Shown here: positions 46,425 through 57,560 of the stretch, one piece after another
Position numbering within the stretch: position 1 is the first letter of the stretch
Layout: the number at the start of each line of letters is the position of its first letter
Source of the DNA: Gordionus sp. m RMFG-2023
Taxonomy: Eukaryota > Nematomorpha > Gordioida > Chordodea > Parachordodidae
Reading direction: 5' to 3'
Length of the DNA: 64,000 nt
Assembly (NCBI RefSeq): GCF_954871325.1
Contig: NC_088776.1
Coordinates: 36,380,508 to 36,444,507 of the forward strand
Position numbers and translations under genes: made by a program
Notes under the pieces: model-generated
Database searches by the model: none
Seen by the model: only the letters and a program-made list of their open reading frames with translations
Told to the model about the DNA's origin: nothing

Positions 46425-46971
46425 TAATGATCTGCATTGGGGCAAATTTTTCAACACCGACCCGAATTTTTTTTATAAATTTGTCTCAAAAAGCCCGACC
46501 CAAAATAAAATTAATTGTCGGCCTGCTCCGAATTTATTTTAATACAGAAATTCATTTTTTTTTTCAATACAGTTTTACATTTTTATATTGAGCATAATAT
46601 ATTTTTTATTATTCTGCAAATAAATATAAAATATTGGCGCCTTGTTTCTTGATGTTAAAGTATATCAATTTTATTTTAAAGTTTAGCCTAGTGTTGTTAA
46701 CCGGTTCGATTTAACCGATTTTAAATAAGAATTTTAGCCAAAATAATATTGCAGACCTCGAGATTTGGATAATAGATGTCCAAATCATTCTGCCACCTAA
46801 GCAAAATCTCCAGGTTTGTGTAATATCTTTGGCGAAAATATTATGTTAGTCGTTTAACGCCCTACCCGGCCCAATTTAAAAAACATTAGACCCGAGACCA
46901 AATTTTTAGGCCCGCACACTGCTAATTTTTTTTTGAAAAATAGCCCCCTCTCCGGTCTGGGCAGATGTCTA
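46425..46971. mobile_element. MITE F of the GATCTGCA family with a nested MITE
   Basis: Left TAATGATCTGCATTGGGG, right (inverted) TAGACATCTGCCCAGACC, with CCCGACCC/GGCCCG subterminal motifs as in the 280-bp copy at 49,876. Interrupted at 46,689-46,857. Flanks match in 6 of 8 bases only. Confidence 0.65.
46689..46857. mobile_element. MITE of the TAGTGTTGTTAA family nested in F
   Basis: Starts TAGTGTTGTTAACCGG, centre TTAGCCAAAATAATATTGCA and TCTCCAGGTTTGTGTAATAT, ends near GTCGTTTAAC; the last few bases of the right end are lost. Family members at 24.19, 43.08 and 61.90 kb. Confidence 0.7.
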
Positions 46972-46974
46972 TTT

Positions 46975-47777
46975 CTAATATTAAAGTAAAATGTGTACAT
47001 TCTATTTTTTAAAAATATTATTATTTTTTTAATGTGGGGGTACATTTAAATTAACCTATTCTAAAGTTTAAGATCCTAAAAAATTATGTGTTTTTTATAA
47101 AATTTTACGCAAATATCACTAAGATGAAACTAATATTGGAACAAAGAGCATATGTATTCCTCCTACACACTCCCAAAAATGTATACAATATATCACTAAA
47201 ATGAAAAATTAGTAAAAATGAATAACTTTTTAAAATAACGACTATAATTCAAAATATTTTTATAAAAATGTGGATAGAAAGATCTTCAATAAAATTAATG
47301 ATAGTTTTTTTCTTCTCCATTTAGAAAAATCTTGTATATGCCTGTTGAGATTTGATAGTCTGAAAAATGAGGTATAATACATGTAATTTATTGTTATTAG
47401 ATATTTTCATACCAATAAAATTTTTTCATAAATATCAAACGAATTGATATTATTTAAAATTTTCTCCTATATAAAATATTAAAATTCAACCTAAAAGTAC
47501 TGTATTGTCGGGTTCAGAAATTGTAAATTTTTACAATAAATTTTAAATAATATTAAAACAATTTTCATTTATTTACAAGTATTTCAAACTTTATGGAACT
47601 TTAGTAAATCTTTAATTAAATGAAAATCGATATGTGTAAAAATAGATCATTTTTCATACTTTGGCTATTAATATTTCTAAGTATGTATGCAAAATTTCAC
47701 CCAAATCCCAAGAGTTCCCGTGAAAATCGTGTTTTTTGATTAATGGGATAGTAATGATCCAAAAATAAATATGTAAT
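46975..47777. other. 3' flank of the 171-aa gene, nothing recognised
   Basis: A+T-rich, no coding or repeat structure supported. Poly(A) signals (AATAAA) are too common here to choose one. Confidence 0.35.
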
Positions 47778-49867
47778 TTAATCAAAAAATATATTTGTCT
47801 GATTAAATAATTCATAACTTTTAGAAATCACAATTTTTTTCTTCGACACGGAAATAAGTCTTTGTGCTTGTTGACATAAAACTTCCATATCACTCATATG
47901 CTTATTAATATCCATGATTTTTTGGAGATATTCTTCTATATTGACCTTATCAGTTTAAAAAAAATGTGCGTTTACTTCTGAAATTAATGATTTGTTCAAA
48001 GTTAAACTACATATTAATGTTTCCAGAGGTTTTTGGTTTATATATTTAGTTTTACAACAAATCCGTATCATAAATTTAGAAATTTAATATCAAAATAGTA
48101 TAGTTTAAAAATTTATACTTTAAATTCCATCTTTTCAGGTTTGAAATTTTCGATTACATCCTTTACGATCTCGTAAAAATAAGAATCACCCAGTTTATCC
48201 TGATAAGAAGGCAATTCGTCAATAAACTTTTTGATGGATCGGTCGGTATGTGGCAAATATGAAATACAACTGGCAAGTATCAAAACTTGATCTATATTAC
48301 TTAAAATCATTATTTTATCTGTTATTTTCATGTATCATAATAAAAAAAAGAAGAATGAAAGCTATAGGAAGTTAAAGTTTACTTTTATTATCCTTGATTT
48401 TGAAAATCATTTATAATATTTTTTTATTCAACAAAAGAAAAAAAACTAACATCAAAAGAACATTAAATTGTTCTTATCTTATAATCGTTTATCTATATAT
48501 AAGTTTGAAAACAATTTAGATTAATAAAAAGTATAATTAAGGCATATAAAGTAAGAAAAACAATTTACACAAATAATTGATCATTAAGCACATATCAATA
48601 ATAACCAATATAAATGTATTTAATTTAATAACAATGGCTTACTAAGTATCATGTTGAACACCTCAACAAAAGCCAAATTCAATTTTCTGGCAAATACATA
48701 TTCGTTTATGATTTTGGATCCGATCTACAAATTTTTCAATGATCCGATATTACTACAAATACGATCCATATTTACCAGAAGAAACAATGTCATATAAAAT
48801 CAATATTTCCTATTCATAAAAAACCAACTAATTTTCACGAATAATTTTTTTTATTCTCCAAAAATTAAATCATCTCATTTAAAATATGGGCAAGGTTTAT
48901 GGCTGAGTTTACTGTTATTAAATGGCAAAATCAAACCGTTTAACAAAACTAGATAAATGTGGTCCATTAGATATGTTTGAATCTTGTTGCAGATAATATA
49001 ACAAAAAATAATATAAAATTTTAGCTACTCCATCCTTTTAATTTAAACATAACAAATACATTTAATTTTTTCCCTTTTAATAATTTATTATAGAAATATG
49101 TAAAAAATAAATATTATATAATTATATATATATATATGCGTATTGGAATCAATGACACAACTAGATTGGCGATTCATTCATTAAAAATTATCCATACATA
49201 ATAGTCAATTACTTTGCAGTTTGCCTCTGATTGAATGCATTAATGTGCATTCATATAATAATAAATAAAGACAATTAGTCGATGTGTTAACCACAAAATG
49301 ACGCTTACAACTGACTCATGTATGGGCACTTTTAATTAATGAATCGCCAATCCAGTATAACATATCATTGATTGGGATATGGAATTCATGTGGATACGGA
49401 ATCTCTCCATTTAAATCATTTATTGAAGGCGATTTTTAAATTTGAACCGTTGGATTTTATAGGAAATGTATTCCAGCATATGAAGAATACACACTGTAAT
49501 TTTCAGACAATTTTTCCTGTAAACTTTTGTGTATTTTTCCATTCATATAAATAATTAGTAGTTCAATCGTTCACTAACCAATTTCAATAAGATTACAAAT
49601 TTATTTAATATTCTTCACAATAATTTTATTGAGATCGGTTATTGAGCAAAAAAATATTTTTTGAAATTAAGTGCCCAAAAAATCAATTCTACCTATATTA
49701 CTTAAATATTTTACCGAATCTATATTGAATTGTTGACATCGCTCCGACCTTTTCATACTTTTGAAAGATTTTATCCTGTATAATTCTATGAACATTTCAA
49801 GATGAAACGGCCACATGTCTTGATACAATTCTTTGAGATTATTGGATAATGGGTTAACTTTCCTCAT
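47778..49867 (-). CDS. unidentified 171-residue protein, three exons
   Basis: Exons 49,867-49,693 (MRKVNPLSNNLKELYQDMWP...), 48,291-48,119 (QVLILASCISYLPHTDRSIK...) and 47,945-47,778 (VNIEEYLQKIMDINKHMSDM..., ending NIFFD). Junctions are GT-AG; the first is phase 1 (SNI-G|AT gives Asp), the second phase 0. Introns are 1,401 and 173 nt; the first contains a MITE. Composition is that of a folded, mostly helical cytosolic or nuclear protein; the last exon looks like a coiled coil. I recognise no family. An additional open stretch with RICCKTKYINQKPLETLICS between exons 2 and 3 could be an alternative exon, joined by a 33-nt intron. MITE G ends exactly against the start codon. Confidence 0.55.
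49161..49355. mobile_element. 195-bp palindromic MITE
   Basis: CTAGATTGGCGATTCATTCA at the left and its inverse (TGAATCGCCAATCCAG) at the right; similarity of the arms extends about 40 bp (CCATACAT, then CAGTTG/CAATTA). No clear target duplication. Lies in intron 1 of the 171-residue gene. Confidence 0.75.
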
Positions 49868-49875
49868 ATATAGAG

Positions 49876-50155
49876 TAGTGATCTGCATCAGGCTTAATTT
49901 TTCAAGTCCAGCCCGGCTCGAATTTATATGAATATAGAAATTAATTTTTATAATAACTCAAAATAAACGATATATGTTATTTGGCGTCTACTTTCTATAA
50001 ATAAAATCACCTATTTTTATTTTACATAAAAAATTCAACATCAAAATAGATAAATTTAGATATATTTAAAAAAATTACTAAAGCCTGACCCGACCCGGAT
50101 TTTCTTAAAAAAATATTAGGCTTAGGGTCGGGCGGCCTACTTTTGCAGATCTCTA
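49876..50155. mobile_element. 280-bp MITE G of the GATCTGCA family
   Basis: Ends TAGTGATCTGCATCAGGC and (inverted) TAGAGATCTGCAAAAGTA; flanks ATATAGAG and ATAAAGAG (7 of 8). GGGTCGGGCGG and CCCGACCCGG sit just inside the ends. Non-coding. The left target duplication directly adjoins the start codon of the gene ending at 49,867. Confidence 0.85.
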
Positions 50156-50164
50156 ATAAAGAGT

Positions 50165-50995
50165 GCTATTCAACTTAGTCACTCTTTGACTAGTATCCTG
50201 GGTCTTTCAACCAAATTTAATTGAACCAGAATCCTTTAATTGTTAAATAACACTTAGTGTTGATAAATGCTTATTATATTTTTCTACAAAATAGATCTTA
50301 ATTACAATAAGATCCTCTTTATAGTCATAATAATTATAAAACAATTCATCTGATTTGCACCAAAACCAATTTGTAAAATATTGATTGTGAAGAAACTTAA
50401 ATATATTTAATAAAAAAATTTATCAAAATCGATTAAGTTATTTGCTTTTTGAAACGTTTAAAAATGCTCTTTTTTTGGGTAAAGCTAAGTCAAGTCAAGA
50501 AATATATAAAGCAAAGTAAAGTTTACTTGATCGAGAGTATTCTCTGGCATATTTTTTCTATGATTCCGTCAATTTGTCGATCTTTTTGAATGTAAGCGCA
50601 TAAACATCTAAAAGGGATTTTATATAAATATTTCGTATGGCTTGCCTAATAAAATAAATTGTTTCCCTGTTAGCAAGCTTGACGCTAAACGTTGATTTTA
50701 ATATAATTATATTCAGACTAATGGGATTAGGGTAAGTGGGGAGGATTCACATATTCTCTATCTACTTCTATCCGACCTAATCTAGGTTTATGGGCTTTCT
50801 ATTCTACCTTCCTCTTAATATAGCCCTTGGAAACTAATCGGCGTATATAACATTACTTCATGATGGTATTGGAGTCTTCTAGATTTAGACTTGCGTCAGT
50901 GCTTGATAGCTTGCCTATGATATCCGGTAATGAATTATAAATAGCGTTTCCCTATAATATAAGTGAAAATGTGAATTTATTAAAAATATTAACGT
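50165..50995. other. upstream flank of the 171-aa gene, nothing recognised
   Basis: Ordinary A+T-rich sequence. If the gene is intact its promoter would now lie here, separated from the start codon by MITE G. Confidence 0.35.
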
Positions 50996-50997
50996 CA

Positions 50998-51306
50998 GAG
51001 GTGCACAATAGTCAACTGCGTTATGTCTAATTTTTAAAGGCCGGCCATACCCCAAACGAATTTTTTTATTCCCAAAACCCGATCATAAATAAAAATTTAT
51101 TTAAATATAAGTTGATTTTTTTTCAATATAGTTTCACATTTTAATACGAAACATAATCGAATTTTTGATTAATCCTTAAAAAATATAAATATTCGTCTTG
51201 TTACTTGCAAAAATTTGAAAACATATCAATGTTATTTCAAAATTTAAGCCCGACCCGGCCCGATTTTATTTTAAAGTATTAGGCCCAGCCCAAAGGACAA
51301 GCACTA
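50998..51306. mobile_element. MITE H of the GATCTGCA family, worn
   Basis: Left GAGGTGCACAATAG, right AAGGACAAGCACTA, with inner GGCCGGCCATACCCC and CCCGACCCGGCCCG. Layout and length match MITE G; no target duplication can be recognised. Confidence 0.55.
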
Positions 51307-51474
51307 CTTTTTTTTTAAAATTTCCAAATTAACTAAAACAAAGATCGAAAACTAAAAATCCGAAGCATTTGAAATCTAAATACCTGAGGATAGAAAAAAA
51401 AATTTTTTTAAAGTAAAAACGAAAAAAAAAGATGATTAAAAATTATTTTAACGATATATTAAAATACTCAAAAA

Positions 51475-51960
51475 TAGTGTTGCGTAATCGGCTGCTTAGC
51501 TGAGATTTTAGGTGAATAAATCGGCTAAGGCTAATTAGGCTAAGCCTAAAAAAAATTAGTCATCTGCATCGATGCCTAGCATTAATTATTATTTATTTTA
51601 GTAATTAAATTTATTTTATTTATATTTAATGTAAATATTTTATTATTATCAACAAATAAACATATGATTTAATATTTTTTATTTTGAAATGAAAAAAATA
51701 ATATGCAGCTATTGTAAAAATGTAATATTCTTTTTAATATAATTTATTAGTGATTTTCACAATCTTCTTTGTAAATACATCTTTTATTGAGGAATTATAT
51801 TGTAAATTTTATTAGATAAAAAAACAATATTTTAGGTGAAGTCTTTTATATTATTTTTTCTATCAATTTTGTAAAATTATCTATTTTTTTATTAAATGAG
51901 GTATTTTTTTTAAATAATTTAAAAAAAATATTTATATTAAACTTTTTTGATGTTATTTTA
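51475..51960. mobile_element. left part of a TAGTGTTG-type MITE
   Basis: Begins TAGTGTTGCGTAATCGGCTG, followed by GGCTAAGGCTAATTAGGCTA, which mirrors the GGCTAAGCCGATTAACAACA end of the element at 36,916-37,980. The right end was not found; the satellite array follows directly. Confidence 0.5.
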
Positions 51961-53012
51961 TATGATCTTTTTAAGGATAATATTTTAATGTGACAATTGT
52001 CATAATCTTTATTTTTAAAGTTTTTTGACGAAAATAGTTTAAAATAAGTATTGATAACATGTTTAAATAAAAATTTAGTGAAGATGTACCATAGAAAAGT
52101 GACAATGGTCATAATCGTTATTTTTAAAGTTTTTGACGAAAATATGTTTAAATAAGTATTGATAACATGTTTAAATTAAATTTAGTGAAGATATACCGTA
52201 GAAAAGTGACAATTGTCATAATCGTTATTTTTATTTTTTTTGACGAAAATAGATTAAAATAAGTATTGATAACACATGTTTAAATAAAAATTTAGTGAAA
52301 ATGTACCATAGAAAAGAAACAATTGTCATAATCGTTATTTTTATTTTTTTTGATGAAAATAGTTTAAAATAAGTATTGATAACATGTTTAAATAAAAATT
52401 TAGTGAAGATGTACCATAGAAAAGTGACAATTGTCATAATCGTTATTTTTAGTTTTTTTGACGAAAATATGTTTAAATAAGTATTGATAACATGTTTAAA
52501 TTAAATTTAGTGAAGATGTACCGTAGAAAAGTGACAATTGTCATAATCGTTATTTTTAAAGTTTTTTTTTGACGAAAATATGTTTAAATAGTATTGATAA
52601 CATGTTTAAATTAAATTTAGTGAAGATGTACCATAGATAAGTGACAATTGTCAAAATCTTAATTTTTAAAGTTTTTTGACGTAAATAGGATAAAATAAGT
52701 ATTGATGACATGTTTAAATAAAATTTAGTGAAGATGTACCATAGATAAGTGACAATTGTCATAATCGTAGTTTTTAAAGTTTTTTTGACGTAAATAGGCT
52801 AAAATAAGTATTGATACCATGTTAAAATAAAAATTTAGTGAAGATGTACTGTTGAAAAGTGACAATTGTCATCATCGTTATTTTTAAAGTTTTTTTGACG
52901 AAAATAGATTAAAATAGGTATTGATAACATGTTTAAGTGAAGATGTACCATAGAAAAGTGACATTATCATAATCGTTATTTTTAAAGTTTTTTGACGACA
53001 ATATGTTTAAAA
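51960..53012. repeat. satellite array, about ten units of about 108 bp with palindromic core
   Basis: Each unit has AAGTGACAATTGTCATAATC, a T-rich stretch, TTTTTGACGAAAATA, AAATAAGTATTGATAACATG and TTTAGTGAAGATGTACCATA. TGACAATTGTCA is a perfect 12-bp palindrome. Cores lie near 51,992, 52,102, 52,207, 52,317, 52,422, 52,531, 52,638, 52,747, 52,858 and 52,959. The same unit occurs in both orientations inside the element at 36,916-37,980. Long minus-strand frames here (for example 51,846-52,762) are just the repeat read through. Confidence 0.93.
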
Positions 53013-53019
53013 AAAAATT

Positions 53020-54240
53020 ACACATCATCTAATATATCATATAAATCCCTACCCAATTTATATATATATCAAATACAGACACTAAATCAAAATAACTATC
53101 CACATCTAACATTATAGATATTATTCTGACTTCATCATACTTCAATTCCTTTAAATTATTAATCATAATTAAATATATCATATGTGTAATTCCCATTACA
53201 CCCTATTTCATAAAAATGGTTAATTACTTCAAATTAAACAACATTAACTCACCCTCAATAAATCCCTTAATAACATATCAACCTTAATTGAAACTGAATT
53301 ACATATACAATATATTAACATTAATTAATAATAAATTATCCCACACATGTCCATCCCTTTAAAAACCCAAAATGCATAATTATATAACACATACTTTATT
53401 ACCAAAGTCTATTTCTATATATATTTTCATAAATTTCAAATATTTAACAATCCTTTCTGTCCTGCTGATCTTGAGGTCTTATCTTCCTATGACGGAATAC
53501 CTATAACACCATTCAATGAGTCTTAAGGCGTGCCAAATAATAAGACCATATCTACTGTCAAAATTGGATGTACAACATACATCTAGACATATAATATAAC
53601 AAATATTACTGTCTTATATTCCTGATCTTATTTTCATATTCCTGCCTAATACTCATTACATACTTTCTATCTTAAGCTTTGTAAGCTAAACATTAAAATT
53701 ATAGAATCCCTTAAACTCACTTACCACTGTATAGTGATTAGTACTTATGCGTTGTGTACCGAAATCCTTATGTTGTCGATCCTGGTTTGAGTTGAAAAAA
53801 AATGCCCCTTACTCTCAAAAATATAAATTAATAATCCAAAAAAAATCCCTTTAATAATATTAAATAAATATAATAAACATCACTATAAGTCCACTTTATT
53901 TATGCACATATAACATTATATTTTATAAACATATTAAATCTTCTCCAATCAATCCCGTCTTCATCCAATACCATGTCTTCTTCACTCCAAATCGCAAACA
54001 ATGGGAAGGTAGTCGAAGTCATTTATATTATAATTGGTTAGCCCAGATGAAGACATTATATCTTCTATTGAAATGTATTCAATATCTGAATATTGCTACA
54101 TAGTTTGTACTAGTTAAATTAATAAGATTTATTAGGTTATATTGGTCACTTCCAGTTTGGTCCACAATTAAGAATCATCTCTTACCATCATCTAAATTTT
54201 ACAACACTTCTTCATTTTAACAGAAATTTGTTCTATATAG
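53020..54240 (+). other. G-poor, strand-asymmetric segment
   Basis: The plus strand is markedly depleted in G while C stays ordinary (53,221-53,280 has no G and about a dozen C). No open frame of note on either strand. A tRNA-like remnant lies within at about 53,718-53,795. Confidence 0.6.
53718..53795 (+). repeat. tRNA-His-like sequence, pseudogene or SINE head
   Basis: GTATAGTGATTAGTACTTAT matches the D-arm region of eukaryotic tRNA-His (GTATAGTGGTTAGTAC), and GCGTTGTGTACCG its anticodon arm with GTG. The T-arm CCTGGTTTGAGTT is degenerate and the acceptor stem does not pair, so it is no working tRNA. An A-run follows, as in SINEs. Confidence 0.55.
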
Positions 54241-54551
54241 ATATTAGTATCAAAAAATTGTATCGTGAAATTAATTTACTAAAGATATGTCCTTGTACAT
54301 TTAATATTATTATGTACCATATCGTTTTCATTATCATAATCAACTAATCCGATTGGAAATTATTTTAGTAGATGTTGCATGGAATTTTTAAAATCCTCCA
54401 ATATTAAAATATAGATATTTATTCCGAAGGAAATGAAAACCTATTAATTCACATTTACACAATTTAAAAAAATAAATTTAATTTAAAATAAATTTATCGC
54501 AACATATTAAAAATAAGAATTATTTGATATTATTTAGATTTATACATACAT

Positions 54552-54676
54552 ATTTTTAAAAGTAACTAGTTACTTTTAGCAGTTACATTGAAAATTTAAC
54601 TAGTTACAATTTTTAAAATATAACTAGTTACAGTTATTTTTTAGCAAAAATGTAACTAGTTACCTTAACAACACTA
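54552..54676. mobile_element. right end of a hAT element with TAACTAGTTAC motifs
   Basis: Four TAACTAGTTAC-like palindromes followed by TTAACAACACTA, the inverse of the TAGTGTTGTTAA end used by several elements here. No left end was found, so it is truncated. Related to the 711-bp MITE at 44,560. Confidence 0.65.
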
Positions 54677-54679
54677 GTA

Positions 54680-55285
54680 ATAAAGCAAAACTTGGAATGG
54701 GCATTAACTAAATTTCCATAGGGCCTAAAAATGTTGTCATTTGCAGACCTCTGGTGGTAAATGCATAGGAAAATAAAAGTTGCAGACACATATCATTTAT
54801 AAATGGATTCCTTGGCAGAGGTAAAATCCATTGTGATCTACTGTTTCCGATGTCATAATGACTAGAGGTCTGCAATAGGCAGGGTGCACCTACCTGCTCA
54901 TTTATTTAAAAATTTTTTTCTTGCCTGTCCAATGCTTAAAAATTATTATATTGATTGATATTATGTATTATTTTAATGTTTACTTATATTTAATAAAAAT
55001 TTGCTCATTTATTATTTCAAACTCACCTGCCCATTGTTTTAAAAATATTTTTAACCCTCCCACTCACAATTCAATATCTTTCAGTATATCCAAAGAATAG
55101 GCAAAACCTAAATTTTTTAGGTTTTAAATTGCAAATAAATGTTTAAAAATTCATTTAGGAATATTTATTTATTGAGCACATAAATAGATTTTCTGAAATT
55201 AATATAATGAAGATTCATATGTTCTAAAGATATATTTATATTGAAGGTAATAAATATATCAGAGACCTGTATGTAACATTTGCAC
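54680..55285. other. spacer with stray MITE ends
   Basis: TTTGCAGACCTCT (54,719) and AGAGGTCTGCAATAGGCAGG (54,863) look like right and left ends of GATCTGCA-family MITEs; CAGAGACCTGTATG (55,260) resembles the left end of the hAT starting at 55,286. No pairs with target duplications could be made. Confidence 0.4.
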
Positions 55286-56373
55286 CAGAGACCTTCATGG
55301 GCTGGGCCGGCCCATCTAATTATTTATTTTCTAGCGGGCTTGGGTTTTTGGAAACTTTTTACTTGGGCTGGGCTTGGGCCTGATTTTTTCAAATTTAGAA
55401 TATTTATTTGGACAAATATAACAAATCATTTATCCCATTTCCTAGACACCTTGGGAGAGTTTTATTTTTGTTTTTCTTTAAAATCGAAAATTGGTATACT
55501 TATTCCTGACATAACTGATTTAAAGTGTAAGACTATTATAGGTAATTCCTACACTTAATTATATAAAATACCATGATATTTTTATTTAAAAAAATCACTT
55601 TTTTTTCATTCTTAAACTGGATCACACTGTTACTTCTTTAGTGTGACAAATCAAATATTAATTAGAAATTAAATATATGGCTATAAAAATGATATTTAAA
55701 ATGATTAAGGTAATGATCTTTACAATAATTGAAATAAGGATTTTATATCATTTATAAATTCAGTTGGCTTTCTATGTATTTCCTTTGTGTATTACACTAA
55801 TGAGATTAAAGGCTAAGAAAACTGTTAATATGTAACATAACACTCTTTTCTCAGAACTAATTGATTTTTTGCGTGTTTTCTTTTATATGTGGGTATTATG
55901 TAATGATAATAATATCAATTATGATGATCATGTCCTAGATTGGTGGAAGAAGCATGAAAAAATTTTGCCAAAATTAACAAGATTAGCCAAAAAAATTCAT
56001 GCAATTTCAGCATCAAATGCTTCGAGTGAACGAAATTTCAGCACTATTGGAAGAGTTATCGAAGAGAGAAGGACTTAAACAATGATATTGTTGATAATAT
56101 ATTATTTTTAAATGATAATTTGAAAATATAAATTAAAATTTTGTTTATATTATATATATATTAAATAAAATATTATATTTCCATTAGTATTACTTCAGCA
56201 TGAGTATTCAAAAAATAATTTAATGGGCTTGGAATTTTTTTTAAAACTTATCATGGGCTTGGGAATTTTTTTTAACATTAGATATGGGCTGGGCCGGGCT
56301 TGGGCCTAAAAATTTTTTTACTGTGGGCCTGGGCCAGGCTTGGTCAAACAATTAAGGCTTATGAAGGTCTCTG
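55286..56373 (+). mobile_element. hAT element L with dimerisation domain
   Basis: Ends CAGAGACCTTCATGGGC and (inverted) CAGAGACCTTCATAAGCC; exact 8-bp target duplication ATTTGCAC at 55,278-55,285 and 56,374-56,381. G+C-rich GGGCTGGGC subterminal zones. The plus strand at 55,869-56,078 encodes the C-terminal hAT dimerisation domain (LDWWKKHEKILPKLTRLAKK, then ASNASSERNFSTIGRVIEE); a frame slip at RRT moves the last residues (DIVDNILFLNDNL) to another frame. The rest of the transposase is missing. Confidence 0.92.
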
Positions 56374-56439
56374 ATTTGCACAGCTACCCTGGATTAAAAA
56401 AAATAATATTATATTTATTTCCAATTTTTATAGATAATA

Positions 56440-56720
56440 ATGGCTATTTAAAATATACAGCCTGAACTGGGTATCAAAATTGTCACCATGGAAGCAGATT
56501 TTGGATTTGGACTTATTATGAATGAGTCTTTTAAAATTGGTTCAAGAAATTGAAAACCAATTATTTTAGGAAAAGCACCACAGATTGTTCCATCAAGATA
56601 CCAAATATTTATATCCAAATCAAATTTAGATTTAAGATAATGGATGAGATGAATACTAAGGTAAAATAAATGAGGACGTGTGCTGGATCCTTTCATCAAA
56701 ATCTATGACATGTGGGCTGA
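56440..56720 (-). mobile_element. reverse-transcriptase fossil
   Basis: Minus-strand frame 56,699-56,448 has LSIHLIHYLKSKFDLDINIW followed by a YLDGT box, resembling the GDPLGPLLFCL...WYLDDGT region of a reverse transcriptase known from animal retroelements. Short and broken; the class of element is uncertain. Confidence 0.5.
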
Positions 56721-56791
56721 ATAAAGGAGAGTTTTAATGTTATAGTATGTCTCTAGGAATTTTGATTTATTAGGAAATTTGGGATAAAAAC

Positions 56792-57552
56792 AGGTCCAAA
56801 CCGAACCTGAACCGTTAAAAACTGGTATTTTTCATCAAACATAAACCGAACCCAAACCGCTAAAAAAATTTCAGCCGAACCTGAACCGAACCTCTAAAAA
56901 ATCTCTGAACCGGTTTGAGTCTCATGATTTTATGCTTTTAAATCATATGTAAGTTATTAGTAGATTTCAATTATATTCGAATTATTTTAAAGATTATCAT
57001 CAATGACATTTGATTGACAAGTGTCGGTCATAATTTTTATAAACTTTAGTGTATTGTCATTTTACAACATTTTCCTATTATTTTAAGCATATAAATTATA
57101 ATGCTTAGAGAAAAATTAAATCCTATTATAAATGACACATCAAATCTGATATCATATTGGCAGTGCCGGCTACCCAAGTTAGTATGGAAGGATGTTTTTC
57201 AACATTAAATTTATACTATCTCCTTATAGATGTAATTTGAGTGAGACGAATTTTGAAAATATATTAATTGTGTGGCTTATAAAAAAATTTAAATGAAAAA
57301 AAGGAAAATATTGTTCATTTTAAAATTAATCATTGATATATATTTTTATATTTAAATATCATTTTATATGTGCAATTAATAAAAATGAAGGTTTTATACA
57401 TGCGTTTTTTAAATTAATGATAAAATAAAAAAATATTTTTCAATATATAATTCGAATGTCCGGTTTTTAGAGGTTCGACCGAACCGATATTTTAATTTTT
57501 TACGAACCGAACGTGAACACGAACTGATATTCGTTTCGGTTTGGATCCCTCG
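56792..57552 (+). mobile_element. hAT element M, mostly deleted
   Basis: Left AGGTCCAAACCGAACC, right CGGTTTGGATCCCTCG, exact 8-bp target duplication ATAAAAAC (56,784-56,791 and 57,553-57,560). Both subterminal zones consist of GAACC/GGTTC repeats. Plus strand about 57,160-57,300 keeps a hAT dimerisation box (VPATQVSMEGCFSTLNL), with one frame change after it. The left end seems to have lost four bases relative to the right. Confidence 0.85.
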
Positions 57553-57560
57553 ATAAAAAC

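Noticed and set aside
51846-52762. Three similar minus-strand frames beginning MTIVTFLWYIFTKF
   Set aside because: They are the satellite unit read through; frame lengths follow the repeat period and change with small indels.
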